Origin: Capsicum annuum
Lineage: Eukaryota > Streptophyta > Magnoliopsida > Solanales > Solanaceae
Length of the DNA: 64,000 nt
NCBI RefSeq assembly: GCF_002878395.1
Contig: NC_061115.1
Location: 219,360,542-219,424,541, forward strand
Reading direction: 5' to 3'
Shown: piece by piece, positions 52,838 to 62,520 of the stretch
How the letters are laid out: each line of letters starts with the position of its first letter
Position numbering within the stretch: the stretch's first letter is position 1
Position numbers and translations under genes: made by a program
The notes under the pieces: model-generated
Told to the model about the DNA's origin: nothing
Seen by the model: the letters and a program-made list of their open reading frames with translations, nothing else
Database searches by the model: none

Positions 52838-55717
52838 ATGCAAATCTCACTAGCCACAACAATCCCAAAAGTACCGTCATTCTCGACATTTTACCATTCG
52901 ACCTCACACCAAGCTCAAAACAATGTTCAAAAACCGAGCCATGGTCTCTCAGCGCAAACACGCATCAGTCTTCCAGCTCCATGTGCTGTCAAAAGTTCCT
53001 CTACTGGCTTCTTGTCTGCCATTGAGCGAGCGATAGAGGAAGAAGAGTATAGAAAAGCCAGGGCTGAGGTAAACCGGAAAGGGTTAAATGTTGAAGGTTA
53101 TTCAATTGAAGGACAGTCGATTGGTGGGCACGAGACATGTGTTATTGTGCCACAACTAAAGGCTGCTTTCGATATTGGGAGATGTCCTTCAAGGGCTGTT
53201 CATCAAAACTTCTTGTTTATCACTCACGCTCATCTCGACCACATTGTAAGTTTCTCGTCTGTTTATTCTAAGATTTGAGTAACGGATGTTCTCAGAAAGA
53301 CGATATTTGTTCTTTTTTCCATGTGATTTCTTCACTTCCGTTATTTATATGCCAAGGGTCTATCGGTAAACAACCTCTCTACCGCCCAAGGTACGGGTAA
53401 GGTTTGCTTACAGTCTACCATCCTCAGACCCCACTTGTGGGATTACATGGTTATGTCGCTGTTGTTGTTACGTAATAATCCATGGGCCTACACAATTCTT
53501 GGTACAAAAAGCACACTTCTTCCCATGGCTTGTTTCGAACTTTGAAGCCAGCAGTGACTTTTGCGATATCTTCTGATACAGGGTGGACTTCCTATGTACA
53601 TTGCCACTCGTGGCTTGTATGGATTGAAGCCTCCGACTGTCTTTGTGCCTCCTTCCATAAAAGAGGATGTAGAGAAGTTGCTTGATGTTCATAGATCTAT
53701 GAGTCAGGTAGAACTCAACGTGGATCTCGTTGCTTTGGATGTAGGTAAATATTTCGTTTTCTTTACATGCTTTTGTTCTCCGTTTAGTTTTCCTATCTCC
53801 GTATGTAAAACCTTTTGCAACTTTCCACTCAGGGGAAACATATGAGATGCGGAATGACCTCGTAGTAAGACCAGTTAGAACTCATCATGTTATTCCCAGC
53901 CAGGTCTGTTTGCATCAATTGTCTGGATTGTCCGTTTTTTGTAGACTAGCAGTTCCAAGTTATCGACTTATTATTTCTTTATCGGGTTTTCCAGGGCTAT
54001 GTGATATATTCAGTACGAAAGAAGCTGAAGAAACAATACATTCATCTCGAGGGAAAAAAAATTGAGAAACTGAAGAAATCGGGCGTTCAGGTTCATACGT
54101 TGTTACATAACTCGTTATGGTATGAACGGTGACTATAATTGTTCTCTTTTTCTAATGAAAATGTTCGTTTGTTAGATAACAGATAGCGTGTTGTGTCCAG
54201 AAGTAGCGTTCACAGGAGATACAGCATCGGATTTTTATCTTGATCCTCGCAGCGCTGATGCTTTGCGGGCAAAAATTCTTATAACCGAGGTATAGCTGGT
54301 GTTATGAAAGTTTTCTTTATAGAATTGCACATATTTGAAAGTTAACACCTGATTATCAGCTAGTTTTATCAAAAGCAAAAGCGCAAAAGTAATCTAAGGT
54401 CCATTGGGGCTTTAAGCGTAAATGAAACGTGGGCTTTAATGTATGACAAATATTTGAACAAAGAAACTGAAAAAAAAAATTACGATAAAGTGAAATACCA
54501 GTTGTTTAGTGTTGCCTCTTCAGAAGAGGCTCATTGGAAAGGAAAAGTATGTCTTAGAACCTTGATGACGACACTGAAGCGCACATTAAGCGAGGTGAAG
54601 CACTCAACGCGTTTTGAGCCTCGCTTCAGGGCTTAGCGCGCCTTTGCTAAAACTGTTATTCCCTCCGGATCAGATCATTTGGTAAAGGTTGAGGGACTTG
54701 TGTCTTAAGTCACAGGCTCGCAGGTTCGACCCCTGCCTCAAGCAAACTAACTTCGGTAAGCGTAGACGGGTAAAGGGGCGGGTCCATCATCCCCGGCGAA
54801 GCGCTCAACACGTTTTGAGCCTCGCTTCAGGGCTTAGCGCGCCTTTGATAAAAACTGTTATTACCTCTCCGGATCAGCTCAACTGGCAAACGTTGAGGGA
54901 CTTGTGTCTTAAGTCACTGGTTCGAGCCCTGCACCAAGCAAACTAACTTTGGTAAGCGTAGAAGGGTAAAGGGGCGGATCCATCATCCCCGAGTTCTAAC
55001 GTCATAGTTCTTTAGCTGTGAGTCCGTCAAACGCAAGCTAGTTTATCCTTGTAATGTTGATTGGCTTAGTGACAATAGAAAGTTCAAAAGCTTTGTTGCT
55101 CGGACACTCCAAAATTGTTGCCACAACTGTGTCAGATTCTCCGAAATGCACTATTTGTGGAGTATCCGACACCCACCCGTTGACATTTTTGAAGAGTCCG
55201 AGCAACATAGGTCAAAAGACAATGCAATTAAGAAGCATTCTGATGCAGCAGTTATTTTCTTCTTGGACAGGCAACTTTCTTGGATGACAACTGCAATGTC
55301 GAGCATGCACGAGAGCACGGTCATACTCATTTATACGAGGTATGTCTGAATCATCGAAACTCTTACATAATATTAGTCCTGACGTTGAATACAACTCTTC
55401 TATCTTTGGCTCGAGTGACAAGCTATACGTGTATCTGCAACTTTCGGAATTGCAGATAATGGAGCACGCAAAATGGATAAGGAACAAAACACTCGTTTTA
55501 ACCCATTTTTCACCGCGCTACACTATTGAGGTAGTCGACTCTGCCTCAACGTTAGTGATTTGGTGTAAACACCAGATGATGGTGAATTTTTCCCTCCTAA
55601 GTATATAGTGTTTTTCGTCGATTGCAGGAAATTCGACAAGGTATATCGAAGTTGCAACCCCAGATATCAGCCAAAGTGGTTGCCTTAACTGAGGGCTTCA
55701 AATCAATGCACTTATAG
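52838..55717 (+). CDS. TRZ2: tRNase Z, short form, probably chloroplast-targeted (TRZ2-like)
   Basis: Eight exons: 52838-53245, 53582-53744, 53833-53903, 53995-54090, 54176-54289, 55271-55339, 55456-55530 and 55628-55717. All GT-AG borders and phases close to give 361 residues. The N-terminal ~55 residues are Ser/Thr/Gln-rich with few acids, like a plastid transit peptide. The metallo-beta-lactamase fold follows: THAHLDHI with the metal-binding HxHxDH (130-135), FTGDT with Asp261, a TEATF segment across the exon 5/6 junction (His of the usual HEAT is Thr here), EHARERGHTH, and LTHFSPRY with His324. The enzyme cuts the 3' trailer from pre-tRNAs. Intron 1 contains a TS-like tail; intron 5 contains a SINE pair and a MITE. 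Another MITE follows the stop codon directly, and the upstream region is tandemly duplicated. Confidence 0.93.
53343..53472 (+). repeat. TS/RTE-type tail copy (tRNase Z intron 1)
   Basis: GCCAAGGGTCTATCGG, AACAACCTCTCTACC, GGTACGGGTAAGGTTTGC, CCTCAGACCCCACTTGTGGG, ending GTCGCTGTTGTTGTT. Confidence 0.85.
54575..55000 (+). mobile_element. tRNA-derived SINE in a tandem duplication (tRNase Z intron 5)
   Basis: Two ~205-bp units (about 54590-54795 and 54796-55000). Each has a GC-rich block (GCGTTTTGAGCCTCGCTTCAGGGCTTAGCGCGCC) followed by a SINE-like part: A-box-like GATCAGCTCAACTGGCAAACG, TTGAGGGACTTGTGTCTTAAGTCA, B box GGTTCGACCCC or GGTTCGAGCCC, and a GTAAAGGGGCGG.TCCATCATCCCC tail. The second copy of the GC-rich block shows that the whole unit was duplicated, not two separate insertions. 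Confidence 0.8.
55091..55210. mobile_element. 8-bp-TSD MITE (tRNase Z intron 5)
   Basis: 120 bp; flanks TTCAAAAG and GTCAAAAG (7 of 8). Confidence 0.9.
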
Positions 55718-55718
55718 T

Positions 55719-55844
55719 CTAAGTTGTTGCGGACTCTCCACTTTCGATGCTGCACCCGTGTCGGATTCTCCAAAAATACACTAGGTTTGGCAAATCGGAC
55801 ACGAACGCACCCGTTAACGTTTTTGAAGAGTCCGGACAACATAG
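55719..55844. mobile_element. 8-bp-TSD MITE directly behind the tRNase Z stop codon
   Basis: 126 bp; exact duplication CTTATAGT (55711-55718, 55845-55852). The left copy of the duplication contains the last Leu codon and the TAG stop of the tRNase Z gene. Confidence 0.95.
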
Positions 55845-55925
55845 CTTATAGTCATTCTTTTGATCTTCTTTTGTAAGAAAGCTTACATGAGTACCTAGTT
55901 AGTAGAGGACAATTCATGCCGAAGG

Positions 55926-56070
55926 GGAGTCATGGCGTAACTGATAAAGTTATTGTCACATGACCAGCGGGTCATGAGCTCAAACTGCGAGACTCAAAGT
56001 CTCTGGTAGAAATGCAGGATAAGGTTGTGTACTATACGTCCGTCGGTCCGTGTGGTCCAAATCTTTTCTA
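55926..56070 (+). mobile_element. Au-type SINE, plus orientation
   Basis: ATGGCGTAACTGATAAAGTT head, B-box-like GAGCTCAAACT (diverged), GTAGAAATGCAGGATAAGG, GTGTGGTCC. The 3' GTGCACCGGGCTGC end is missing. Confidence 0.75.
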
Positions 56071-56159
56071 AACTCCACACATAACAAGAGTGTTAGTGCA
56101 CCTTATAGAAGAAATATGTTGCATATTTTTGGATTGCTTTATACTATTTTCGATTTTTT

Positions 56160-56285
56160 TTGTCGAGCCAAAGATCTATCGGAAATTGTCTCTTTACTTT
56201 TCAGGTAGGGGTAAAGTCTTTCTATACTTTACGCTCTCTAGATTTTACTTTGTGCTTATGTTATGTATGTTGATGTGCTTTTATT
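56160..56285 (+). repeat. Diverged TS/RTE-type tail
   Basis: GAGCCAAAGATCTATCGGAAATTGTCTC...GTAGGGGTAAAGTC; the end is degraded. Confidence 0.6.
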
Positions 56286-57845
56286 TTTCGCAACAAAAAG
56301 AATATTATCTTTTTATTATTAGAGAAAATTTTAAAAAATAAATTTATTCGTGACCCTCAAACGAAATGATTTTATGATTATACAAATATTTTACATTATT
56401 TTAGATAATAAATTTCGAAAGCCTTTTTTTTTTTTTTTTAAAACTGTACCAAGTCAAATGACGTGACATAAATTAAGGAAAGAATTTTTTATTTTTATTT
56501 TTGACAAGGAAGATCTTTTATTTATTTGTACAAATTTTGCTTTTATACTCATTTAGGTTCAAAAATAATAAATTTCTAACGCTTTATTTATGTTCCAAAA
56601 TTTATGAGATTTTTCAAAGTTTAAAAATATTATTTCAAAATTACCCTATAATGAGATTTTTCAACAGCCTGCCCTATAAGTAACGCTTTAATTAATTTTC
56701 ACGTTCAAAATTTATTTATTTAAAATGGAGGGAATCCCTCGATAACACAAGAATCAAATTATTTATTTTAGGATAAAAAATTAATTCTTTTATGATGAAG
56801 GGAATCCCTAGATAACACATGAATCAAATTATTTATTTTATTTTAGGATAGAAAATTAATTTTTTTATAATGAAAGGAATCCCTCGAATCAAATTATTTG
56901 TGGTCAAATTCGTGAGCCAAATTAGCGTTATTAATTATATTTTAAAAATATAAATTTAAGTATATACATTTTTGTGTTGTTATTTAATGATAGATGTAAT
57001 ATTAAAATAACATAATAATATTTCTTGATTTCATAAATGAGATAATTAAATTGAAATAAATACTTTCTCCGTTCAATTTTACTTGTCACATTCATTAAGA
57101 AAAATAATTAGTAAAATGACTATTTTATCGTAGTACCCTTATTAAGTGATGTTTACATTGTATGTTGAAATTAATTTAGAAAAAAAATAATTAATACTAA
57201 GGATAAAATAGAAAAAAAATTATTTTTTCTTGATATGTCAAAAATGATCAGTAAAAATATAAATACAATAAATTTAAGTTATTGAAAGTTCACTAAAAGT
57301 TGTTCGAATATTTTACATAGATACCTTAACTAAAACTAATACCTACCTATTGACTTTTGGCACTAAGTGTATAATCAAAAATAATTTATTCATTTTTTAA
57401 TTCAAAAAAAAAATTCTTAATTATTATTTTTTTTATTAAAAAAAAAGAAAAGCAAGTCCCACTAACTTTTTCTTAATTATTAGTTTTTTGATTAAAAAAT
57501 AAAAGAAAAGCAAGTCCCACCATCTTTTTCTTAAATATTATTTTTTTGATTTGTCATTTTATGTGGGGGTTGGGAAATTTTCTCCTTTTTCTTTTTGTTG
57601 ATTAGATTTTTGTATTATTAAGGGTTGAAATTTATTTAGCTAGTTGTCTTTTGTGTACCATCAGTAACAGTCGTAGTTGAGGTGTCTAAGTAAAATATTT
57701 GAACAACTTTAAGAATCTATCGATGACTTAAAAAGATGCCATAATACGTATTACATATATATATACATTCAAACTTGTCATCAGCTTACGAGAACACTCC
57801 AACTTTAAGAGTGTATATCTAGACACCTTAATTTAGATCTAAGCA
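56286..57845. repeat. AT-rich intergenic DNA with short duplications
   Basis: GGGAATCCCTCGATAACACAAGAATCAAATTATTTATTT-like blocks recur at about 56730, 56800 and 56870. Two KAAAAGCAAGTCCCAC blocks lie at 57449 and 57505. CTTTCTCCGTTCAATTTTACTTGTCAC at about 57062 looks like a Stowaway start. No gene. Confidence 0.45.
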
Positions 57846-58135
57846 AACAACATACCCAGTGTATTCCCAAAAAGTGGGATCAGGATCTGGAGAGGGTAAA
57901 GTGTATGCAGTCCATACCGCTACCTTAGATGAAGTAGAGAGGTTGTTTCCGATAGACCCCCGGCTCAGGATATAACAGTATAACAAACAAAAACATAAAA
58001 GCACACTCCACACTGAGATGATTAGAGTGCTCGTACCACTACCTCAGATGAAGTAGAGAGGTTATTTTCGATAGACCCCCGGCTTAGGATATAACAGTAT
58101 AACAAACAAAAAAACATAAAAGCACACTCCACAAC
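57846..58135 (-). repeat. TS/RTE-type tail copy plus a partial tandem repeat of it
   Basis: Full tail on the minus strand at 57846-57985 (CATACCCAGTGTATTCCC ... GATAGACCCCCGGCTCAGG), followed by ATATAACAGTATAACAAACAAAAACATAAAAGCACACTCC. The second half of the tail and this flank are then repeated at 58034-58130. Confidence 0.85.
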
Positions 58136-58355
58136 GATATGAATCATCAATTTTGAAAGGTGGCAAAATGATCATAAACAAGACTGTTCAACTAACACAA
58201 CGGAAACGAGTTAAGATGTCTGGATATGCGTATTCAAAGAAGTGTTTACTTGCCGACCAATGCCTTTAATCATTCTATAAAGAGCTTCACTTACCTAATC
58301 ACTCACACACACACACACCCAAAAAAAAAAAAAAAAAGTAACACAGCAAGTCAAC
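58136..58355 (+). promoter_or_regulatory. UGT promoter and leader
   Basis: A TATA-like CTATAAAG at 58275-58282 lies about 75 bp before the ATG. The leader holds a CA microsatellite (about 58304-58318) and an A17 run, then CACAGCAAGTCAACATGGC around the start, a good plant start context. Confidence 0.55.
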
Positions 58356-59702
58356 ATGGCTGTGGAACATTCACCAAATCTGAGAGTTCTAATGTTTCCA
58401 CACTTAGCATATGGCCACTTCACACCTATCATTGAGGTAGCCAAGAGTCTCACAGACAGAGGCTTCTCCATTGAATTGTGTTCAACTCCCATTACTCTTA
58501 GTTTGATCAAGAAAAAGATCCCACACAAGTACTCTTGTTCAATTCACCTAGTGGAACTTCACTTACCAGACTTGCCAGAACTTCCTCCGCAATACCACAC
58601 GACAAATGGCCTCCCAGTCCATCTTGGACCAGTGCTCTTTAACGCCCTCGCGATGTCAGAACCACAGTTTTACCAAATCCTGAAAGATCAAAAACCCCAT
58701 GTGTTAATATTTGATGTCCTGCTACCGTGGGCGGTAAAGGTTGCATCTAGTCTCAACATCCCAGCGATAAAATTTTGCGCTGAAAGTGGAGCTAGTTCTT
58801 GTTACTATGGTCATCGCTTTATCAAACCAGGAGCGGAGTTCCCTTTCCCAGCTCTCTATCTCAAGGATTACGAGAAGGAGATAGAGCGCTACATTGTGAA
58901 TAAAGTGGAGGAAGAAGAAGAAGGTGAGAGAATCATGCTGTTGAATAGCTCTAGAGCAATAGATGGAAAGTACATGGACTATCTTTCTGAAATAGGCCAT
59001 ACAAACATCCTGCCTACTGGAGTGGCAATTCAATTTCAAGATGTTGAAGATATGGAGGAAACAGAACTCACTAAATGGCTCGGGAAGAAGAACGAGCATT
59101 CAACTGTTTACGTCTCGTTTGGGAGTGAGTGTATTCTGAAAAAGAAAGAAATAGAAGAGCTAGCTTACGGGTTAGAGCTTAGCGATGTTCATTTCGTATG
59201 GGTTGTAAGGTATCAAGGAGGAGAACAAGTAGTTAACCTCGAAGAGGCACTTCCTCGAGGTTTTCGTGAAAGAATCGGAGAAAGAGGAAGGATAGTTGAA
59301 GGATGGGCTCCACAGGCAAGAATTCTAAAGCACCCGAGTATTGGAGCATTTGTAACTCATTGTGGTTGGAATTCCACACTCGAAAGCATAATGTTTGGTG
59401 TTCCAATCATAGCTTTGCCTATGAACTTCTGCTCAGATCAGTCTGTCAATGCTAGAATGGTTGTGGAGAAAGGAATTGCCGTGGAGATGGCGAGAGACGG
59501 AAATGGGAAGCTTCATAGAGTTAATATAGCCGAGACTCTTAAAAATGTGATTTGCGGTGGAAAAATTGGGGAAGATTTGAGGGGGAAGGTGAAGAGTCTT
59601 GGTGAGAATATAAGATTGCTAAGAGACGAAGAGGCGGACAAAGTTGCTGAGGTGATAAAACAGGTTTATGAGAAGAATCAGTCCAAGAATGCCTTAACAT
59701 GA
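58356..59702 (+). CDS. UDP-glycosyltransferase, UGT91/94-like (sugar-on-sugar type)
   Basis: An intronless frame of 448 residues, the usual length for group-A plant UGTs. The N-terminal PHLAYGHFTPI carries the catalytic His21, and VLIFDVLLPWA near residue 115-125 supplies the partner Asp. The C-terminal domain has the complete PSPG box: WAPQARILKHPSIGAF, THCGWNSTLES, GVPIIALP and the final FCSDQ, whose terminal Gln usually goes with UDP-glucose. Overall wording (LPDLPELPPQYHTT, LNIPAIKF, LPRGFRERIGERGRIVEGWAP) fits the group that adds a second sugar to flavonoid, terpenoid or apocarotenoid glucosides; the actual acceptor cannot be read from sequence. It is cytosolic. A broken tandem copy lies 0.7-2.4 kb downstream. 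GT-repeat tracts lie in the 3' flank (about 59789-59840). Confidence 0.93.
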   Translation: MAVEHSPNLRVLMFPHLAYGHFTPIIEVAKSLTDRGFSIELCSTPITLSLIKKKIPHKYSCSIHLVELHLPDLPELPPQYHTTNGLPVHLGPVLFNALAMSEPQFYQILKDQKPHVLIFDVLLPWAVKVASSLNIPAIKFCAESGASSCYYGHRFIKPGAEFPFPALYLKDYEKEIERYIVNKVEEEEEGERIMLLNSSRAIDGKYMDYLSEIGHTNILPTGVAIQFQDVEDMEETELTKWLGKKNEHSTVYVSFGSECILKKKEIEELAYGLELSDVHFVWVVRYQGGEQVVNLEEALPRGFRERIGERGRIVEGWAPQARILKHPSIGAFVTHCGWNSTLESIMFGVPIIALPMNFCSDQSVNARMVVEKGIAVEMARDGNGKLHRVNIAETLKNVICGGKIGEDLRGKVKSLGENIRLLRDEEADKVAEVIKQVYEKNQSKNALT

Positions 59703-59956
59703 TTCATTCAAGATATAACAAAATGCATCAGCAGTAACAGAGGCAGGTCTAGAATAAATTCAACTAGTTGAACTGAATCTATTGCTTTTGTGTGTGTGTG
59801 TGTGTGCGTGAATGACCTCCTTTGTACTTGTGTGTGTGTGTGGTTTTAAGCAGTATCTGCATATGTCATCTTATGGTGATATGAATAAACTCACTTGTGT
59901 TTCTCTTTTGTTTCACTGATTCAGATGTTAGGCCATTAATATCTGCTTTCTTTTAC

Positions 59957-60086
59957 AACAACAACAACAACAAACCCAGTGTATTCCCACATAGTGGGGT
60001 CTAGGGAGGGTGAAATGTACGCAGTCCATACCACCACTACCTCCAGAGAAGTAGAGAGGCTGTTTCCAGTAGACCCCCGGCTCATC
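59957..60086 (-). mobile_element. TS/RTE-type SINE copy with target duplication
   Basis: Minus-strand copy from the (CAA)n end through CCAGTGTATTCCCACATAGTGGGGTCTAGGG to CAGTAGACCCCCGGCTC. ATCTGCTTTCTTTT flanks both sides (about 59940 and 60087). The paralogous locus near 62005-62035 lacks it. Confidence 0.9.
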
Positions 60087-60427
60087 TGCTTTCTTTTGCA
60101 GAAAACAAAAACAAAGCAGGAAATAATGAAGATAAGGTCACTGTTCCTGGTTTCTGCAACTTTCTTGTAGCAGTGACTAAATAGATCTAGCCCTTATTTG
60201 AGGGTTCTAAGTTTCCCTCTGTCACGAGTGCTTGGCATGTCTTGCTTTTCGAGAGTCAAACTACATGAACTTAAACTCACATTTCACGTATTGATATGAG
60301 AAAAATTGCAACATATAGTATTTGTTATATAGTTTTCAAATATCTAAACTTCAATGTGCTAACCTACTAGTAATAAATTTAGCGCCACGGCACAAACAAT
60401 CACACACACAAAAAATATTGCACAATC

Positions 60428-60775
60428 AGGTAGCGGCTTCTCCATTTGACTTGTGTTCAACTCACATTTATATAAGCTTGAAAAGAGTTCCACAGAAATA
60501 CTCTTAATTCAATTCAGCTAGTGGAATTCCAGTTACCAGACTTGTCTTGAACTTCCTCCTCCTCATTACCACACAAAGCAATCATGATGAAAAACCACAA
60601 TTTTACCAGATCCTGAATGATCAAAAGCCTGATGTGTTAGTGTATGATATAATGCAACATGGGTTGAATCTAGTCTCAATATCCCAACAATAAGACTTTG
60701 CCTTTCCAAGTGCAGTGGTTTTGTTATTTTGGCAATTTCTATCTCAAACAAGGAGTGGGAATTGTAGAAAGTTGA
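60428..60775 (+). pseudogene. UGT pseudogene, N-terminal fragment
   Basis: It aligns with 58460-58845 of the intact UGT: GGCTTCTCCATT, TTGTGTTCAACTC, CTAGTGGAA.TTC..TTACCAGACTTG, CAATTTTACCARATCCTGAA.GATCAAAA, and TCTAGTCTCAAYATCCCA. It carries frameshifts and a deletion of the HLGPVLFNA region. The start codon region is missing. Confidence 0.88.
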
Positions 60776-61020
60776 ACAAGTGGACACACATCCTACGTGG
60801 CGATTCGGGTGACATGTCACATAGGATGTGTGTGCCTACTTATTCAATTTCATGATAGTTTAAGTACCTACTTACACGCTCAAAGTTGGAGAGCATAGAT
60901 ATCAGCTAAGGCAAAGTTAAAAGGCACATTTATGTATTATGCATATTTTAATGTGCTGTCACACCTGTATGCATGCACTGGTTAGTACACTGAGATACCT
61001 GAATAAATGCACCGTTTTTC
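60776..61020. repeat. MITE-like palindromic segment
   Basis: GGACACACATCCTACGTGGC and GTGACATGTCACATAGGATGTGTGTGCC form an inverted repeat at 60781-60835. A CATTTATGTATTATGC end follows. The ATATATAAATGTGCCC motif recurs at about 61590 and 61660. Borders are not defined. Confidence 0.45.
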
Positions 61021-61275
61021 TCAGACATGCATCTCTTTCTTTTCAAAATTTTGGAGGAACATTACGTGGCTAAGCTTCATGCGGACACGTGTATAGTTGC
61101 AGTGCGACAACATATCCAGATGTTTCAACATGTTCTGTTTATATTTATGTCGTTTTAAAATATATTTGCATTGATAGTAACGAAATATACATGCAACAAA
61201 CATAGTCAGAAACAAGTTATTCAAACAATTTAAAACAAGCATATGCAAGCTATACCATTCATGAAACTAAAAACT

Positions 61276-61405
61276 ACAACAACAACATACCCAGTGTATT
61301 TCCACATAGTGGGGTCTGGGGAGGGTAGAGTGTACACAGACCATACCACTACCACTACCACAAATGAAGTAGAGAGGCTGTTTCCAATAGACCCCCGGCT
61401 TAGGA
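61276..61405 (-). mobile_element. TS/RTE-type SINE copy with target duplication
   Basis: Full tail on the minus strand, with an extra CACTAC repeat inside. Flanks ATGAAACTAAAAACTA (61260) and ATGAAACTACAAACTA (about 61411) are a 16-bp duplication with one mismatch. Confidence 0.88.
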
Positions 61406-61675
61406 TCGATAATGAAACTACAAACTAGGTAAGATAATTTAAGTGAAAAACCTGTGTTAGATGACCTTATTGAACAGAATCTTTAATGTGCTTCCACATC
61501 TGTATGCATACACTGATTAGTAGGCCAGGGCCAATAAATGAGAAAATACATAAAGTCCTCTTTAGTACCTATTTTTCAAAAAGGCATAATATATAAATGT
61601 GCCCTTTAACTTGGCCACAGCTGGCATCTGTGTCCTTCAACTTTGAACGTGCACAAGCATAATATATAAATGTGC

Positions 61676-62150
61676 CCAACAAATGAGGATTTGCGGAGGA
61701 AGGCGACGAGTCTTGGTGAGAATATAAGACTGCTGAGAAAGGAAGAGATGAATGAAGTTGTTGAGGTGATTAAACAGGTTTATGAGAAGAATCAGTTCAA
61801 GAATGCCTTAACATGATGCCTTCAAGAGAGAACAAAATGCATCGGCAGTAACGGACCCGCGTCTAAGATAAATTCAGCTAGTTGAACTGAATCTATTGCT
61901 TTTGCGTGTGTGTGAGCGCGTGCGCGAATGACCTCCTCTGTACTTTTCTTTGGAAGTAATCAGAAGCAAGTTATTCTTGCTTCACCATTCAGATGTCAAG
62001 GCATTAAAAATCACTTTCTTTTACAAAAAAACAAAAAAAAAGCAGAAAATAGTGAAGAAAAGGTCACTGCTCCTCGTTCCTTTCTTGTAGCAGTGACCAA
62101 ATAAATCTAGCCATAATTTGAAGGTTCTATGTTTCTCTGTGTGTGTGTAA
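61676..62150 (+). pseudogene. UGT pseudogene, C-terminal fragment and 3' flank
   Basis: 61680-61817 aligns with the last ~45 codons of the intact UGT (GAGGATTTGCGGAGGAAGG..., GTTTATGAGAAGAATCAG, AAGAATGCCTTAACATGA). Similarity runs on through the 3' flank (AGTTGAACTGAATCTATTGC, GCAGTGACCAAATA.ATCTAGCC), matching 59703-60215. With 60428-60775 it marks a former tandem gene copy that has lost its middle, including the PSPG box. Confidence 0.9.
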
Positions 62151-62439
62151 TGGTCAGTTCTATCCACATTTGGAACAGAAAGATTAAGCAATTTACACGT
62201 TTCCTTGTTTCTTCATTGGTTACAAGAACCTTTCAGTATTTAATAGAGAATATTTCAAATGGATACAAGAGAAAGGAAGCGTTACTGCAATATTTATGCA
62301 TGCCATAAAGCTACCCTCATGGTCAAATCTGGCACTTTTCTAGAGCTAGCAAAGTGATTTACGTGATATTTATTAATTCAAGTGCGGGGGAAAACGTCTT
62401 TTTTTTTTTTTCCTTTTAAATGTGGACATGAAACAAGAA
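62151..62439. other. Intergenic, nothing recognised
   Basis: No gene or element was identified. Confidence 0.35.
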
Positions 62440-62520
62440 AGGTAGGGTAAGGTCTCTGTACAACCTACGCTCCCAGATCCCCGACTTACGGGAATACACT
62501 GGATTAGTTGTGGTTGTAGT
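62440..62520 (+). repeat. TS/RTE-type tail fragment
   Basis: GGTAGGGTAAGGTCTCTGTACAACCTACGCTCCCAGATCCCCGACTTACGGGAATACACTGGATTAGTTG, with spacing as in the other copies; the 5' part is missing. Confidence 0.75.

Noticed and set aside
53482..53692. ORFs on both strands just before tRNase Z exon 2
   Set aside because: They overlap the acceptor and exon in wrong frames.
58722..59099. 125-residue antisense ORF in the UGT
   Set aside because: Shadow of the intact UGT coding strand.
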